64,000 nt of DNA from an uncultured Flavobacteriales bacterium (lineage in GTDB: Bacteria > Bacteroidota > Bacteroidia > Flavobacteriales_F > PHOS-HE28): the NCBI GenBank assembly GCA_937872175.1, contig CALMPI010000009.1, positions 124,001 through 188,000 of the forward strand, read 5' to 3'. The position numbers were made by a program, and so were the translations under genes. Shown here in pieces: positions 54,879-63,477 of this stretch. The stretch's first letter is position 1, and each line of letters begins with the position of its first letter. The notes under the pieces are model-generated. The model did no database searches and was not told where the DNA came from. It saw nothing but the letters and a program-made list of their open reading frames with translations.

Positions 54879-56582
54879 ATGAAGCACGTCCCCCTGCGCG
54901 GCGCGGCCCTCCTGGCCGGCTCAGCCCTCGTTCTAGCCGGTTGCGGCGGATTGGGCAAAATGACCAAGTACGCCGAGACCATCAAGTACACGGTCGACCC
55001 CAACCCCCTGATCGTCCAGGGCGACAGCGTGGCGGTGAACATCCGGGGCAACTTCCCCGGCAAGTACTTCTACAAGAAGGCCCAGGTGGAGCTCACCCCC
55101 GCCATCACCTACGCCGGGGGCGAGACCCCGCTGAAGATGGCCGGCTTCCAAGGCGAGGGCGCCGCGGGCAACTACACCGTGATCCCCTACGAGAGCGGCA
55201 AGGACTTCAACTACACCGACAAGGTCGCCTACACGCCCAGCATGGAGACCAGCGAGCTGATGATCAAGATCCTCGGCAAGCAGGGTAAGAAGGAGAAGCC
55301 CTTCGATCCGGTGAAGATCGCCGACGGCGTCATCACCACGCCCTACCTGGTGAAGAGCGACGACAAGGTGATCCTCGGCAAGGACGCCTTCCAGCGCATC
55401 ACCCAGCACAGCCAGGACCTGCAGCTCAACTACAACGTGGCCAGTGACGTGCCCGTGAGCGGTGATATGAAGGACGCCGACGTGAAGGCCATGCAGGACT
55501 TCCTGAAGGCCAACGCCAAGAACCCGAACGTGGTGATCAAGGGCATCCGCATCGATGCCTACGCGTCGCCGGAAGGGGAGGTGGACATGAACGAGGGCCT
55601 CGCCAACAAGCGGGACAAGCACGCCATGCGCTGGCTCCAGGCCGAGCTGGGCCGCAACAAGCTGGCCAAGGGCGACAGCCTGTTCAGCAGCACCAGCCAC
55701 GGCGAGGACTGGGACGGGTTTGAGCGCGAGATGAAGGCCAGCACCTTCGCGGACAAGGACCTGGTGCTGCGCGTGCTGGGCATGTACCCCGATGTGAACA
55801 AGCGCGAGAGCGAGATCAAGAACATGGCGGCCACCTACACGGAGATCCGCGAGACCATCCTGCCCAAACTGCGCCGCAGCGAGGTGAAGCTCAATTACGA
55901 GCGCGTGGGCAAGACCGATGAGCAGCTCACGGCCATGAGCCGCACCATGCCGGACAGCCTCACCATCGAGGAACTGCTCTTCGCCGCCACGCTCACCACG
56001 GACATGAACGAGCAGCTGCGCATCTACAAGGAGGCCGAGCGCATCCACCCCACGGATTACCGCGGGGCCAACAACGTGGGCTACATCCACTACCAGCAGA
56101 ACCGCCTGGCCGAGGCCGAGGCCCAGTTCCAGAAGGCCAACAGCATCCAGGAGAACCCCGTCAGCACCAACAACCTCGGCGCCTGCGCCCGCCTGAAGGG
56201 CGACCGCAAGAAGGCCATGGAGCTCTACAAGAAGTCCACCGCCGCCGGTCCGGAGGTGAGCTACAACATGGGCATCGTGCACATCCAGAACGGCGACTAC
56301 GGCAGCGCCAACAGCAGCTTCGGCGGTGTGAACGACTTCAACAGCGCCCTGGCCAAGCTCCTGAGCGGTGACGCCGCCGGTGCCCAGCGCATGCTGGAGG
56401 GCAGCCCGGACAAGGACACCGCTGAGGGCCACTACCTGATGGCCATCTGCGGCGCCCGCCAGAACAACGGCGACATGGTGCGCAACCAGCTGGCCCTGGC
56501 CGTGCAGAAGGACGCCAAGCTGGCCGACAAGGCCCGCAAGGACCTCGAGTTCCGCGCCTTCAAGGACAACCTGGGCATCTAA
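54879..56582 (+). CDS. Lipoprotein with OmpA-like segment and TPR repeats
   Basis: 567 residues from ATG 54879. Lipobox LVLAGC with Cys22. An N-terminal beta-rich part (about 30-190), an OmpA-like peptidoglycan-binding stretch near 222-270 (IKGIRIDAYASPEGEVDM, ANKRDKHAMRWLQ) and TPR helices from about 385 (YRGANNVGYIHYQQNRLAEA, VSTNNLGACARLKGDRKKAM). The layout points to a periplasm-facing outer-membrane lipoprotein that bridges to cell wall and partner proteins. It recalls T9SS PorE in its parts but not in their order, so I do not call it PorE. A strong terminator follows. Confidence 0.85.
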   Translation: MKHVPLRGAALLAGSALVLAGCGGLGKMTKYAETIKYTVDPNPLIVQGDSVAVNIRGNFPGKYFYKKAQVELTPAITYAGGETPLKMAGFQGEGAAGNYTVIPYESGKDFNYTDKVAYTPSMETSELMIKILGKQGKKEKPFDPVKIADGVITTPYLVKSDDKVILGKDAFQRITQHSQDLQLNYNVASDVPVSGDMKDADVKAMQDFLKANAKNPNVVIKGIRIDAYASPEGEVDMNEGLANKRDKHAMRWLQAELGRNKLAKGDSLFSSTSHGEDWDGFEREMKASTFADKDLVLRVLGMYPDVNKRESEIKNMAATYTEIRETILPKLRRSEVKLNYERVGKTDEQLTAMSRTMPDSLTIEELLFAATLTTDMNEQLRIYKEAERIHPTDYRGANNVGYIHYQQNRLAEAEAQFQKANSIQENPVSTNNLGACARLKGDRKKAMELYKKSTAAGPEVSYNMGIVHIQNGDYGSANSSFGGVNDFNSALAKLLSGDAAGAQRMLEGSPDKDTAEGHYLMAICGARQNNGDMVRNQLALAVQKDAKLADKARKDLEFRAFKDNLGI

Positions 56583-56601
56583 GCCCGGACGCGATCCATG
56601 C

Positions 56602-56632
56602 AAAGCCCCTGGCCTCAGGCCGGGGGCTTTTT
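56602..56632 (+). terminator. Intrinsic terminator of the TPR lipoprotein gene
   Basis: Stem AAAGCCCCTGGCC / GGCCGGGGGCTTT (one G-U), loop TCA, then a T run. It starts 20 nt after the stop codon. Confidence 0.93.
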
Positions 56633-57083
56633 GTTCGCTCCGGGTCGTACGGGACGGGGGGACAGGAATTGAAGCTTCGGGACACGGTCACCCCAAGACC
56701 GCGCCTGTCCTCAGCGTGCGACGATGATGGCGGGTCGGGTGGCCCGTGAGTTGTGTGGAAGGTCACCCGTTCGCCCACGCTTGCCTTGGATCGCTCGTTC
56801 GCGCCTATGGCGCGGATGTGTTGATCCAGCTCGCATGAACTGGTTCCCGTTGACGCTCGGGAGCATCCGACCACGCGCAAGTTGCCGCTCGCGTCGGCCG
56901 GTGCGGTGGGCTTGTGCGACGCGAGTGGTGCGCCCGCTTCGTATTCGATCGGCTCCACCTCCACCAGGCCGGGCCTTCCGGCGCAGCCCGCTGCCGAACT
57001 GAGTGGAGGCTGGGATCCGCGGTACAGCCGGCGACCGCGGAGCGGCAGGGCATGATGATCCGCGGCACAGCCGCGCACCCGGC
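56633..57083. other. 451-bp gap with no supported gene; short direct repeat
   Basis: No reading frame here has coding character that I can support. At the right end a 17-bp direct repeat, GATCCGCGGYACAGCCG, occurs at 57014-57030 and 57057-57073 with one difference. CCGCGG also recurs at 57035-57040. It could be the 3' region of the PorG-like transcript or a decayed remnant. Confidence 0.5.
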
Positions 57084-58055
57084 TCAGAAGATGATCTTCT
57101 GCCGGCGGATGCGGGTGCGGTACTTCTTGCTGCCGCTCTTGTACTTGTACAGCTTGTGATGCACCTGCAGGCGCAGGAACAGGTACGCGTCGTTGTCGCT
57201 GCTGTCGCCGCGCTGCTGGCCGGGGCTGGTGGTGAGCTCGTTCACGTTGTCGCCCACGCCCAGGCTGGGGTCGGCCATGTACACGCCCACATCGCCGCTC
57301 ACCGCACGGATGGCGTCGGGGTCGTAGTACACGGTGCTCACATCGTCGATGTAGTCGGTGAAGGTGGTGGTGTGTTGCAGCTCCAGGCCCACGCTCCACT
57401 GCTTGGTGAGGGCCTTGCGGATGCCGAAGCCCATGGGCACGCAGAAGCCGAAGTTGCTGTACTCCTGCGCCCCGCCCGGCAGGCCCTGGCCCTCGGTGCG
57501 GAGGGGCTTCAGGCGCACCCACGAGTTGTTGAACTTGCCGCGCGGGTCGAAGTAGAAGCCACCGACGCCGATGAAGCCGTATAGCCCCACGCGGCTGGCC
57601 TTCTGGCCCTTCACGCCGCGCAGGTCGTAGATGTGGCCGAGCTCCTCCTTGAAGGCATGCAGCTCGAACAGCACGCTGAACTCGAACAGGTCACTGCGGA
57701 AGTTGAGGTTCCGGTTGCGGCGGAAGGTCTCGGCGGTGAGGTTGTCGTTGCCCGCCAGCACGCCGTAGGCCAGCGAGGTGCGCATGGCCATGCGTTCGCG
57801 CAGGTAGTACCGCCAGCCCAGGCTGAACGCCGGGCGCGTCTGGCTCACCTCCAGGTCCCAGATGAAGGAGGTGCCGATCTGGTCGCGGCCGCCCAGCTCG
57901 CCCAGGAAGTTGGCGGCGCCGAGCCCGATGGTGATCTCGTTGCGGTTGGTCTTCCAGTAGTTCGACTTGCGGAAGTACTGGGCATGAAGGCCGGCGCCCC
58001 CAGGGAGGCCCGCCAGCAGCAGGACAGTGATGCGAAGCGCGTAGCGTCCCTTCAT
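57084..58055 (-). CDS. DUF6089 (PorG-like) outer-membrane protein
   Basis: 323 residues. Signal peptide to about GLHAQ. The body is an outer-membrane beta-barrel: NRNEITIGLGAANFLGELGG, then DLEVSQTRPAFSLGWRYYLR, VGLYGFIGVGGFYFDP and SVGLELQHTTTFTDYIDD. These match the DUF6089 family, which includes the T9SS component PorG. The C-terminus adds a basic tail (KYKSGSKKYRTRIRRQK) beyond the barrel. A role in type IX secretion is likely but several paralogues can exist. Good promoter upstream (58076-58105). Confidence 0.85.
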   Translation of the reverse strand: MKGRYALRITVLLLAGLPGGAGLHAQYFRKSNYWKTNRNEITIGLGAANFLGELGGRDQIGTSFIWDLEVSQTRPAFSLGWRYYLRERMAMRTSLAYGVLAGNDNLTAETFRRNRNLNFRSDLFEFSVLFELHAFKEELGHIYDLRGVKGQKASRVGLYGFIGVGGFYFDPRGKFNNSWVRLKPLRTEGQGLPGGAQEYSNFGFCVPMGFGIRKALTKQWSVGLELQHTTTFTDYIDDVSTVYYDPDAIRAVSGDVGVYMADPSLGVGDNVNELTTSPGQQRGDSSDNDAYLFLRLQVHHKLYKYKSGSKKYRTRIRRQKIIF

Positions 58056-58075
58056 GCGTGCACCCGGTTTCCGTT

Positions 58076-58105
58076 CAAATGTATCCGCTGGGGCGGAACG
58101 GCCAA
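58076..58105 (-). promoter_or_regulatory. Promoter of the PorG-like gene
   Basis: TTGG (58105-58102), an 18-nt spacer, and TACATTTG (58083-58076) on the minus strand: one of the best full promoter matches in the window, 20 nt before the ATG. Confidence 0.65.
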
Positions 58106-58193
58106 GTGACCGGCGGCCGTCCTATCCCCATAGACCTGTTGAACGGGCAAGGGTTGCCTTTCTACGCGGCTCCGCCGACGGGGTTCTGTTCCG

Positions 58194-58727
58194 TTACCGG
58201 CCGGCGAACCACCACAGCACCACGCCGGCGCACACCGACACGTTCAGGGAATGCTTGGCGCCATGCTGGGGGATCACCAGGCAGCCGTCACAGGCCGCGA
58301 TCACCGCATCGCTCACCCCGTGCAGCTCGTTGCCGAACACCAGGGCCAGCGGGGCCTCCGGCGCATGCACCACCTCCATCAGGGGCACGGCGTGGACGGT
58401 CTGTTCCACGGCCAGCACCCGGTAGCCGCGGGCCTGCAGGTGGCGGACGGCCTCGGCGGCATCGGGGGCGTGTTCCCAGGGCACGGTGGCGGTGGCGCCC
58501 AAGGCGGTCTTTTCGATCTCGCGGTGGGGCGGCAGCGGGGTGAAGCCGCACAGGGTGATCCCTTCCAGGGCGAAGGCATCGGCGGTGCGGAACACCGAAC
58601 CCACGTTGTGCCGGCTGCGCACATCGTCCAGCACCACACGCACGGGCCGGCGGGGCGCAGCGCGGAACTGCTCCGGGGTGGGCCGGCCCAGTTCCTCGAG
58701 GTGCAGCTTGCGGTCGCCGGTGGGCAT
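58194..58727 (-). CDS. TrmH/SpoU-family RNA 2'-O-methyltransferase
   Basis: 177 residues, a minimal SPOUT methylase. Motif 1 SRHNVGSVFRTADAF, motif 2 LALVFGNELHGVSD, motif 3 IPQHGAKHSLNVSVCAGVVL (the knotted SAM site). No N-terminal extension. The target may be tRNA (TrmH-like, residue 18) or rRNA and cannot be chosen from sequence. Divergent from mutS; -7 element TATTTTCG at 58787-58794. Confidence 0.92.
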   Translation of the reverse strand: MPTGDRKLHLEELGRPTPEQFRAAPRRPVRVVLDDVRSRHNVGSVFRTADAFALEGITLCGFTPLPPHREIEKTALGATATVPWEHAPDAAEAVRHLQARGYRVLAVEQTVHAVPLMEVVHAPEAPLALVFGNELHGVSDAVIAACDGCLVIPQHGAKHSLNVSVCAGVVLWWFAGR

Positions 58728-58770
58728 GGATCGTGGAAAACAGGAGGGGTGGAGGACGACGGGCGGGCCG

Positions 58771-58778
58771 TACTTTTC
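58771..58778 (+). promoter_or_regulatory. -7 element of mutS
   Basis: TACTTTTC, 35 nt before the mutS ATG. Confidence 0.4.
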
Positions 58779-58786
58779 CGGGCTGG

Positions 58787-58794
58787 CGAAAATA
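58787..58794 (-). promoter_or_regulatory. -7 element of the TrmH-family gene
   Basis: TATTTTCG on the minus strand, 59 nt before ATG 58727. The facing mutS element is 8 bp away. Confidence 0.4.
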
Positions 58795-58813
58795 GGAGGC
58801 CGGCACGGGCACC

Positions 58814-61468
58814 ATGAGCAAGGCGGGGCGCGGCGAAACGCCGCTGATGCAGCAATACCAGCGCATCAAGGGGCAGTACCCCGATGCGGTGCTGCTGTTC
58901 CGCGTGGGCGACTTCTACGAGACCTTCGGGGAGGACGCGGTGCGGGCGTCGCAGGTGCTGGGCATCACCCTCACCCGCCGCAACAACGGGGCCGCCGGGG
59001 AGGTGCCGCTGGCGGGCTTCCCGCACCATGCGCTGGAGACCTACCTGCCCCGTCTGGTGCGGGCCGGCCACCGGGTGGCGGTCTGCGATCAGCTGGAGGA
59101 CCCGAAGCTGGCCAAGACGGTGGTGGAGCGCGGGGTCACCGAGGTGGTGACGCCCGGGGTGGCCTTCAGCGACCGCGTGGTGGACCACCGCAGCAACAAC
59201 TGGCTGGCCGCCGTGTGTGCGCACCGCGGCCGTTACGGGGTGGCCTTCCTCGATATCACCACCGGCGAGTTCCTGGTGGGGGAGGAGGAGACGGACGGTG
59301 TTCGCAAGTTCGTGGAAGGCCACGCCCCCAGCGAACTGCTCTATCCACGGGGCACCGATGACCCGCTGGTGCAGGAGCTCACGGGTCGGCAGTACAGCTA
59401 TGCCTTGGAGGACTGGGTCTTCACCGACGACCTGGCCCGGGAGCGCCTGCTTCGGCAGTTCGGCACCACCAGCCTGAAGGGCTTCGGTGTGGAGGAGCTG
59501 CAGCTGGGCCAGCGCGCCGCGGGCGCGGTGCTGCACTACCTGGGCGACACCCGGCACGAGCGGCTGGCGCACATCACCGGGCTTGCGCGCCTGCAGCCCG
59601 GTGCGCACGTCGGCCTCGACCGGTTCACGCTGCGGAACCTGGAGGTGGTGGCACCGGTGAACGAAGGGGCCCGCACGTTGTGCGGCATGCTGGACCGCTG
59701 CTCCACTCCGATGGGCTCGCGCCTGCTGAAGCGCTGGCTCACCTTCCCGCTGGTGGACCGGGCGGCCATCGCCGTGCGCCATGCCGCCGTGGCCCAGGGC
59801 GTTGAGGACGCCGCGTTGCTGGAGCGATGCGGGGCGCACCTGCAGGCCATCGGCGATCTGGAACGGCTGGCGGGCAAGGCCGCCGCCGGGCGCATCACCC
59901 CACGTGAACTGAACCAGCTTCGGCTGGCGCTGGAGGCGGGGCAGGCCCTGCGCCACGATCTGCTGCAGGCGGGGGGAGCCATGGCCGCCGTGGCCGGGGG
60001 CATCGATGCCGACACCACGCTGAGCGAGCAGCTGGCGCGGTCCCTGGAGCCCGAGGCCCCGGCCGCGTTGAACAAGGGCGGCGTCATCCGCCCCGGCATC
60101 GATGCCGAACTGGATGAGCTCCGGCATGTGAGCGGCCACGCCAAGGACCTGCTGCTGGAGGCGCAACAGCGCGAAAGCGATCGCACCGGCATCCCAAGCC
60201 TCAAGGTGGGCTTCAACAACGTGTTCGGCTATTACCTGGAGGTGCGCAACACGCACAAGGACAAGGTGCCGCCCGAATGGGTGCGCAAGCAGACGCTGGT
60301 GGGCGCCGAGCGCTACATCACCGATGAGCTGAAGGCCTTAGAGGAGCGGATCCTGGGTGCCGAGGAACGGATCCTCGACCTGGAGGCGCGGCGCTTCGCG
60401 GAGCTGGTGGAGGCCGTATGCGCGCGGATCCGCCCGGTGCAGACCACCGCCGGCGCCGTGGCGGCCTTCGATGTGCTGAGGGGCTTCGCGCTCACCGCTG
60501 CGCGTTGGGGCTACGCCCGGCCGGTGCTCGATGATGGCCGCACGATCGACCTGCGCGACGCGCGCCATCCGGTGATCGAGCAGCAGCTGCCGCCGGGCGA
60601 GGCCTACGTGGCCAACGACCTGCTGCTGGACCCCGAGGAGCGCCAGCTGGTGGTGATCACCGGTCCCAACATGAGCGGCAAATCGGCCCTGCTGCGGCAG
60701 ACGGCGCTCATCGTGCTGATGGCGCAGGCGGGCAGCTTCGTGCCGGCGTCGGCGGCGCGCATCGGGGTGGTGGACCGGATCTTCACCCGGGTGGGCGCCA
60801 GCGACAACCTCAGCACCGGGGAGAGCACCTTCATGGTGGAGATGAACGAGACGGCGAGCATCCTGAACAACCTCACCGCGAGGAGCCTGGTGGTGCTCGA
60901 TGAGATCGGGCGGGGCACCAGCACCTACGACGGCATCAGCATCGCGTGGGCCATTGCCGAGCATCTGCACGAACACCCCGGCCGGCCGCGCACCCTGTTC
61001 GCCACGCACTACCACGAACTGAACGAGATGGCGGCCACCTACCCGCGGATCCGCAATGCCAGTGTGGCCGTGCGCGAGGTGGACGGGCGTGTGCACTTCC
61101 TGCGCAAGCTGGTGCCCGGCGGCAGCGACCGCAGCTTCGGCATCCATGTGGCGCGCATGGCGGGCATGCCGCAGAGCGTGGTGCGGCGCGCCGAGAAGGT
61201 GCTGGCCCATCTGGAGCGCAGCCATGCCGGCGACCTGGGCGAGCGCGAGGATGGACTGCCCGCAGCTCACGGCCGGCGCGCCGTGGAAGGGCTGGACCGC
61301 GACCTGCAGCTGAGCTTCTTCCAGTTGGACGACCCCGCGTTGGAAGGCATCCGCGGCCAGCTGGAAGCGCTCGACATCGATACGCTCACACCGGTGGAGG
61401 CCCTGCTGAAGCTCAACGAGATCAAGCGGATGGCCGGTGCCCGGTCGGCGCAGCTGCGGAAGGCGTGA
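58814..61468 (+). CDS. mutS: DNA mismatch repair protein MutS
   Basis: 884 residues. Mismatch-reading Phe-x-Glu in GDFYETFGEDA near residue 35. Connector, core and clamp follow. ATPase: Walker A GPNMSGKSALLR near residue 616, Walker B VVLDEIGRGTSTYDG, and the His in ATHYHE. Walker A is followed by Ala where Thr/Ser is common. It recognises mispairs and recruits MutL. The end carries the short C-terminal tetramer-type segment. Confidence 0.97.
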   Translation: MSKAGRGETPLMQQYQRIKGQYPDAVLLFRVGDFYETFGEDAVRASQVLGITLTRRNNGAAGEVPLAGFPHHALETYLPRLVRAGHRVAVCDQLEDPKLAKTVVERGVTEVVTPGVAFSDRVVDHRSNNWLAAVCAHRGRYGVAFLDITTGEFLVGEEETDGVRKFVEGHAPSELLYPRGTDDPLVQELTGRQYSYALEDWVFTDDLARERLLRQFGTTSLKGFGVEELQLGQRAAGAVLHYLGDTRHERLAHITGLARLQPGAHVGLDRFTLRNLEVVAPVNEGARTLCGMLDRCSTPMGSRLLKRWLTFPLVDRAAIAVRHAAVAQGVEDAALLERCGAHLQAIGDLERLAGKAAAGRITPRELNQLRLALEAGQALRHDLLQAGGAMAAVAGGIDADTTLSEQLARSLEPEAPAALNKGGVIRPGIDAELDELRHVSGHAKDLLLEAQQRESDRTGIPSLKVGFNNVFGYYLEVRNTHKDKVPPEWVRKQTLVGAERYITDELKALEERILGAEERILDLEARRFAELVEAVCARIRPVQTTAGAVAAFDVLRGFALTAARWGYARPVLDDGRTIDLRDARHPVIEQQLPPGEAYVANDLLLDPEERQLVVITGPNMSGKSALLRQTALIVLMAQAGSFVPASAARIGVVDRIFTRVGASDNLSTGESTFMVEMNETASILNNLTARSLVVLDEIGRGTSTYDGISIAWAIAEHLHEHPGRPRTLFATHYHELNEMAATYPRIRNASVAVREVDGRVHFLRKLVPGGSDRSFGIHVARMAGMPQSVVRRAEKVLAHLERSHAGDLGEREDGLPAAHGRRAVEGLDRDLQLSFFQLDDPALEGIRGQLEALDIDTLTPVEALLKLNEIKRMAGARSAQLRKA

Positions 61469-61476
61469 ACCCCGCA

Positions 61477-61506
61477 TTGCACGGATCGGAGGACCGCCTA
61501 TATTTG
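61477..61506 (+). promoter_or_regulatory. Promoter of tRNA-Gly
   Basis: TTG (61477-61479), a 19-nt spacer and TATATTTG (61499-61506), 30 nt before the tRNA. Confidence 0.65.
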
Positions 61507-61536
61507 CACCCCCGTCCGGCCGTGGACGGGTTTCAA

Positions 61537-61609
<73 letters not shown>

Positions 61610-61612
61610 CAC

Positions 61613-61640
61613 GATGCCTTCGCCGCCTGGCGGGGGCATC
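61613..61640 (+). terminator. tRNA-Gly terminator
   Basis: GATGCC (61613-61618) pairs with GGCATC (61635-61640); an inner stem of about 6 bp has two G-U pairs, giving about 12 bp. It is followed by GCTATTTTCG, whose T run is also the next gene's -7 element. Confidence 0.65.
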
Positions 61641-61642
61641 GC

Positions 61643-61650
61643 TATTTTCG
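61643..61650 (+). promoter_or_regulatory. -7 element of tRNA-Leu(UAA) and the GluQ-type gene
   Basis: TATTTTCG, 35 nt before the tRNA 5' end; overlaps the T tract of the tRNA-Gly terminator. Confidence 0.5.
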
Positions 61651-61685
61651 GGAGTTCCCGTCCACCGGCCATGCGCGGTGGCCCC

Positions 61686-61771
61686 GCCCGGGTGGTGGAA
61701 CCGGTAGACACGAGGGACTTAAAATCCCTTGGCCCGCAAGGGCCGTGCGGGTTCAAGTCCCGCCCCGGGCA
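61686..61771 (+). tRNA. tRNA-Leu (anticodon UAA)
   Basis: 86 nt, class II. Acceptor GCCCGGG / CCCGGGC, anticodon loop CTTAAAA giving TAA (reads UUA/UUG), variable arm TGGCCCGCAAGGGCCG, T-loop GGTTCAAGTCC, discriminator A. The next bases are CCG, so CCA is not encoded. Confidence 0.97.
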
Positions 61772-61780
61772 CCGACCCTC

Positions 61781-62662
61781 ATGCCCGCATCTTCCGTGTC
61801 GCCCGTCCCCGGAAGCACCCGGCTGGCCCCCACGCCCAGCGGCTTCCTCCATGCCGGCAACGCGCTGAACTTCCTGCTCACCCACCAGCTCGCGCGTCGC
61901 ACCGGCGCCAGCCTGCGGCTGCGCATCGACGACCTCGACGCCGAACGGGAGCGTGCGGCCTACGTGGAGGACATCTTCGACAGCCTGGCCTGGCTGGACA
62001 TCCATCCCGACGTGGGCCCGCGTGACGCCGTGGACCTGCGCCTGCACTGGTCGCAGCAGCTCCGGATCCCGCGCTATCGGGCGCTCGCCGATGCCCTGCG
62101 GGCCGACGATCAGGTCTATGCCTGCCGCTGCTCGCGCCGACAACGTTCGGTCCTGCAGGCCACCGGACAGGCCACCTGCCCCTGCCGGACCTCCGGGCTC
62201 GACCTGGATGATGAACAGCTCGCCTGGCGGGTGCGGATCCCGGAGGAGGAGCTGGTGACCGTGCATGACCTGTTCGGCCCCTCCCGGTCCGAGCGGCCCT
62301 TTGCCTTGCTGCCCGATCCCGTCGTGCTGCAACGATCACCGGATGGCCGTCCGCGCCGACCGGCCTACCAGCTGGCCTCCCTGGCGGATGATGTGGACCA
62401 GGGCACCACCTTCATCGTGCGCGGCCAGGACCTTTTCCCCAGCACGCTGGTGCAGCTGTACCTGGCGCGGGTGCTGGGTCTTGCCGCGTTCTCGGGCGTG
62501 CGGTTCGCGCATCATCCGCTGCTCCTGGACGATACCGGGGCCAAGCTCAGCAAATCGGAGGGGGCGACCAGCCTGCGCGCCATGCGCCTGGCGGGTCATG
62601 GACCGCAGACCCTGATCGCCCAGGCCGACGCGATGCTCAGGCAGCTTGCCGCCGGGGCCTGA
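61781..62662 (+). CDS. Glutamyl-Q-type tRNA synthetase-like protein
   Basis: 293 residues from ATG 61781: a GluRS catalytic core without the anticodon-binding domain. The HIGH-type motif is PTPSGFLHAGNA, the KMSKS-type motif KLSKS (near residue 255). Cysteines in YACRCS and CPCRTS fit a zinc site. E. coli GluQ charges queuosine of tRNA-Asp with glutamate; the same is likely but unproven here. It begins 9 nt after tRNA-Leu, so the two are probably cotranscribed. Its 3' end overlaps the convergent desaturase gene by 26 bp. Confidence 0.87.
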   Translation: MPASSVSPVPGSTRLAPTPSGFLHAGNALNFLLTHQLARRTGASLRLRIDDLDAERERAAYVEDIFDSLAWLDIHPDVGPRDAVDLRLHWSQQLRIPRYRALADALRADDQVYACRCSRRQRSVLQATGQATCPCRTSGLDLDDEQLAWRVRIPEEELVTVHDLFGPSRSERPFALLPDPVVLQRSPDGRPRRPAYQLASLADDVDQGTTFIVRGQDLFPSTLVQLYLARVLGLAAFSGVRFAHHPLLLDDTGAKLSKSEGATSLRAMRLAGHGPQTLIAQADAMLRQLAAGA

Positions 62663-63410
62663 CCTCTCGCACGGGCACGGCGGCCGGCCGAAGCCGGATG
62701 ATCCGCAGGGCGTTCAGCACGCGGATGATGGGCCAGGTGGGGTCGAACTCCCACCACTTGGCCGCGAAGTTGGCCCGACCACTGTGCGCGTGGTGGTTGT
62801 TGTGCAGGCCTTCGCCCATCACGAGCACCTCCACGGGCCACATGTTGCGGCTGGTGTCGCTCACCTCGTAGTTGCGGTAGCCGTACTTGTGGGCGTACCA
62901 GTTGATGATGGCACCGTGCAGCGGGCCCATCACGTAGTGAAGCGGCAGCAGCAAGTACCACCAGAAGCTGGGGGCGAAGGCCACATAGAAGGCGGAGTAT
63001 CCCAGGATCCAGGCGATGCGGGTGGGCCACGCGTCGGCGAACACCTCGAACGCACGCCACTGGGGCACCCCTTTGGTGAACCGTTCCTCCACCGGCATCG
63101 AGCGGTCGAACAGCTGGTGGTAGATCGTCTTGGTGCGCCACATCATGCTGAAGAGGCTGGGGTCGTACTTCGGGGAGTGCGGGTCCTGCTCGGTGTCCGC
63201 ATACGCATGGTGAAGGCGGTGCAGCACCCCGTAGGCGTACGGGCTCAGGTAGCTGCTGCCCTGGGCGATGAAGGTGAGCACATGGAACGCCTTCTCCCAG
63301 AAGGGGCTCATGGTGAACATGTGGTGCGCGGCATAGCGGTGCAGGTAGAAGGTCTGCACGAAGAGGCTCAGGTACCAGTGGAGGACGAAGAAGAGGAGGA
63401 TCGCGGTCAT
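62637..63410 (-). CDS. Membrane fatty acid (acyl-CoA) desaturase
   Basis: About 257 residues from ATG 63410 (a GTG at 63419 would add three). The three histidine boxes are intact: HRYAAHH, HRLHHAYAD and the late HNNHHAHS, which bind the di-iron centre. Four membrane helices surround them. Stearoyl-CoA-desaturase-type enzymes introduce a Delta9 double bond using O2; the electron donor is unknown. A -7 element TACCTTCG (63419-63426) is about 8 nt upstream of the ATG. Confidence 0.93.
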   Translation of the reverse strand: MTAILLFFVLHWYLSLFVQTFYLHRYAAHHMFTMSPFWEKAFHVLTFIAQGSSYLSPYAYGVLHRLHHAYADTEQDPHSPKYDPSLFSMMWRTKTIYHQLFDRSMPVEERFTKGVPQWRAFEVFADAWPTRIAWILGYSAFYVAFAPSFWWYLLLPLHYVMGPLHGAIINWYAHKYGYRNYEVSDTSRNMWPVEVLVMGEGLHNNHHAHSGRANFAAKWWEFDPTWPIIRVLNALRIIRLRPAAVPVREVRPRRQAA

Positions 63411-63418
63411 GGTCGGCA

Positions 63419-63426
63419 CGAAGGTA
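63419..63426 (-). promoter_or_regulatory. -7 element of the desaturase gene
   Basis: TACCTTCG on the minus strand, 8 nt before ATG 63410; it overlaps the alternative GTG start at 63419, favouring the ATG. Confidence 0.45.
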
Positions 63427-63477
63427 GCCCGGTGCGATGGGGTCCCGCGTGAGGGGTGTCGGTCGACGGCGGTCGGT

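Noticed and set aside
56560-57522. Frame across the gap after the TPR lipoprotein
   Set aside because: It crosses a terminator and overlaps the PorG-like gene; composition is Arg/Pro-rich without a motif.
61781-62662. Full glutamyl-tRNA synthetase
   Set aside because: At 293 residues it lacks the anticodon-binding domain; it has the short GluQ-type layout.
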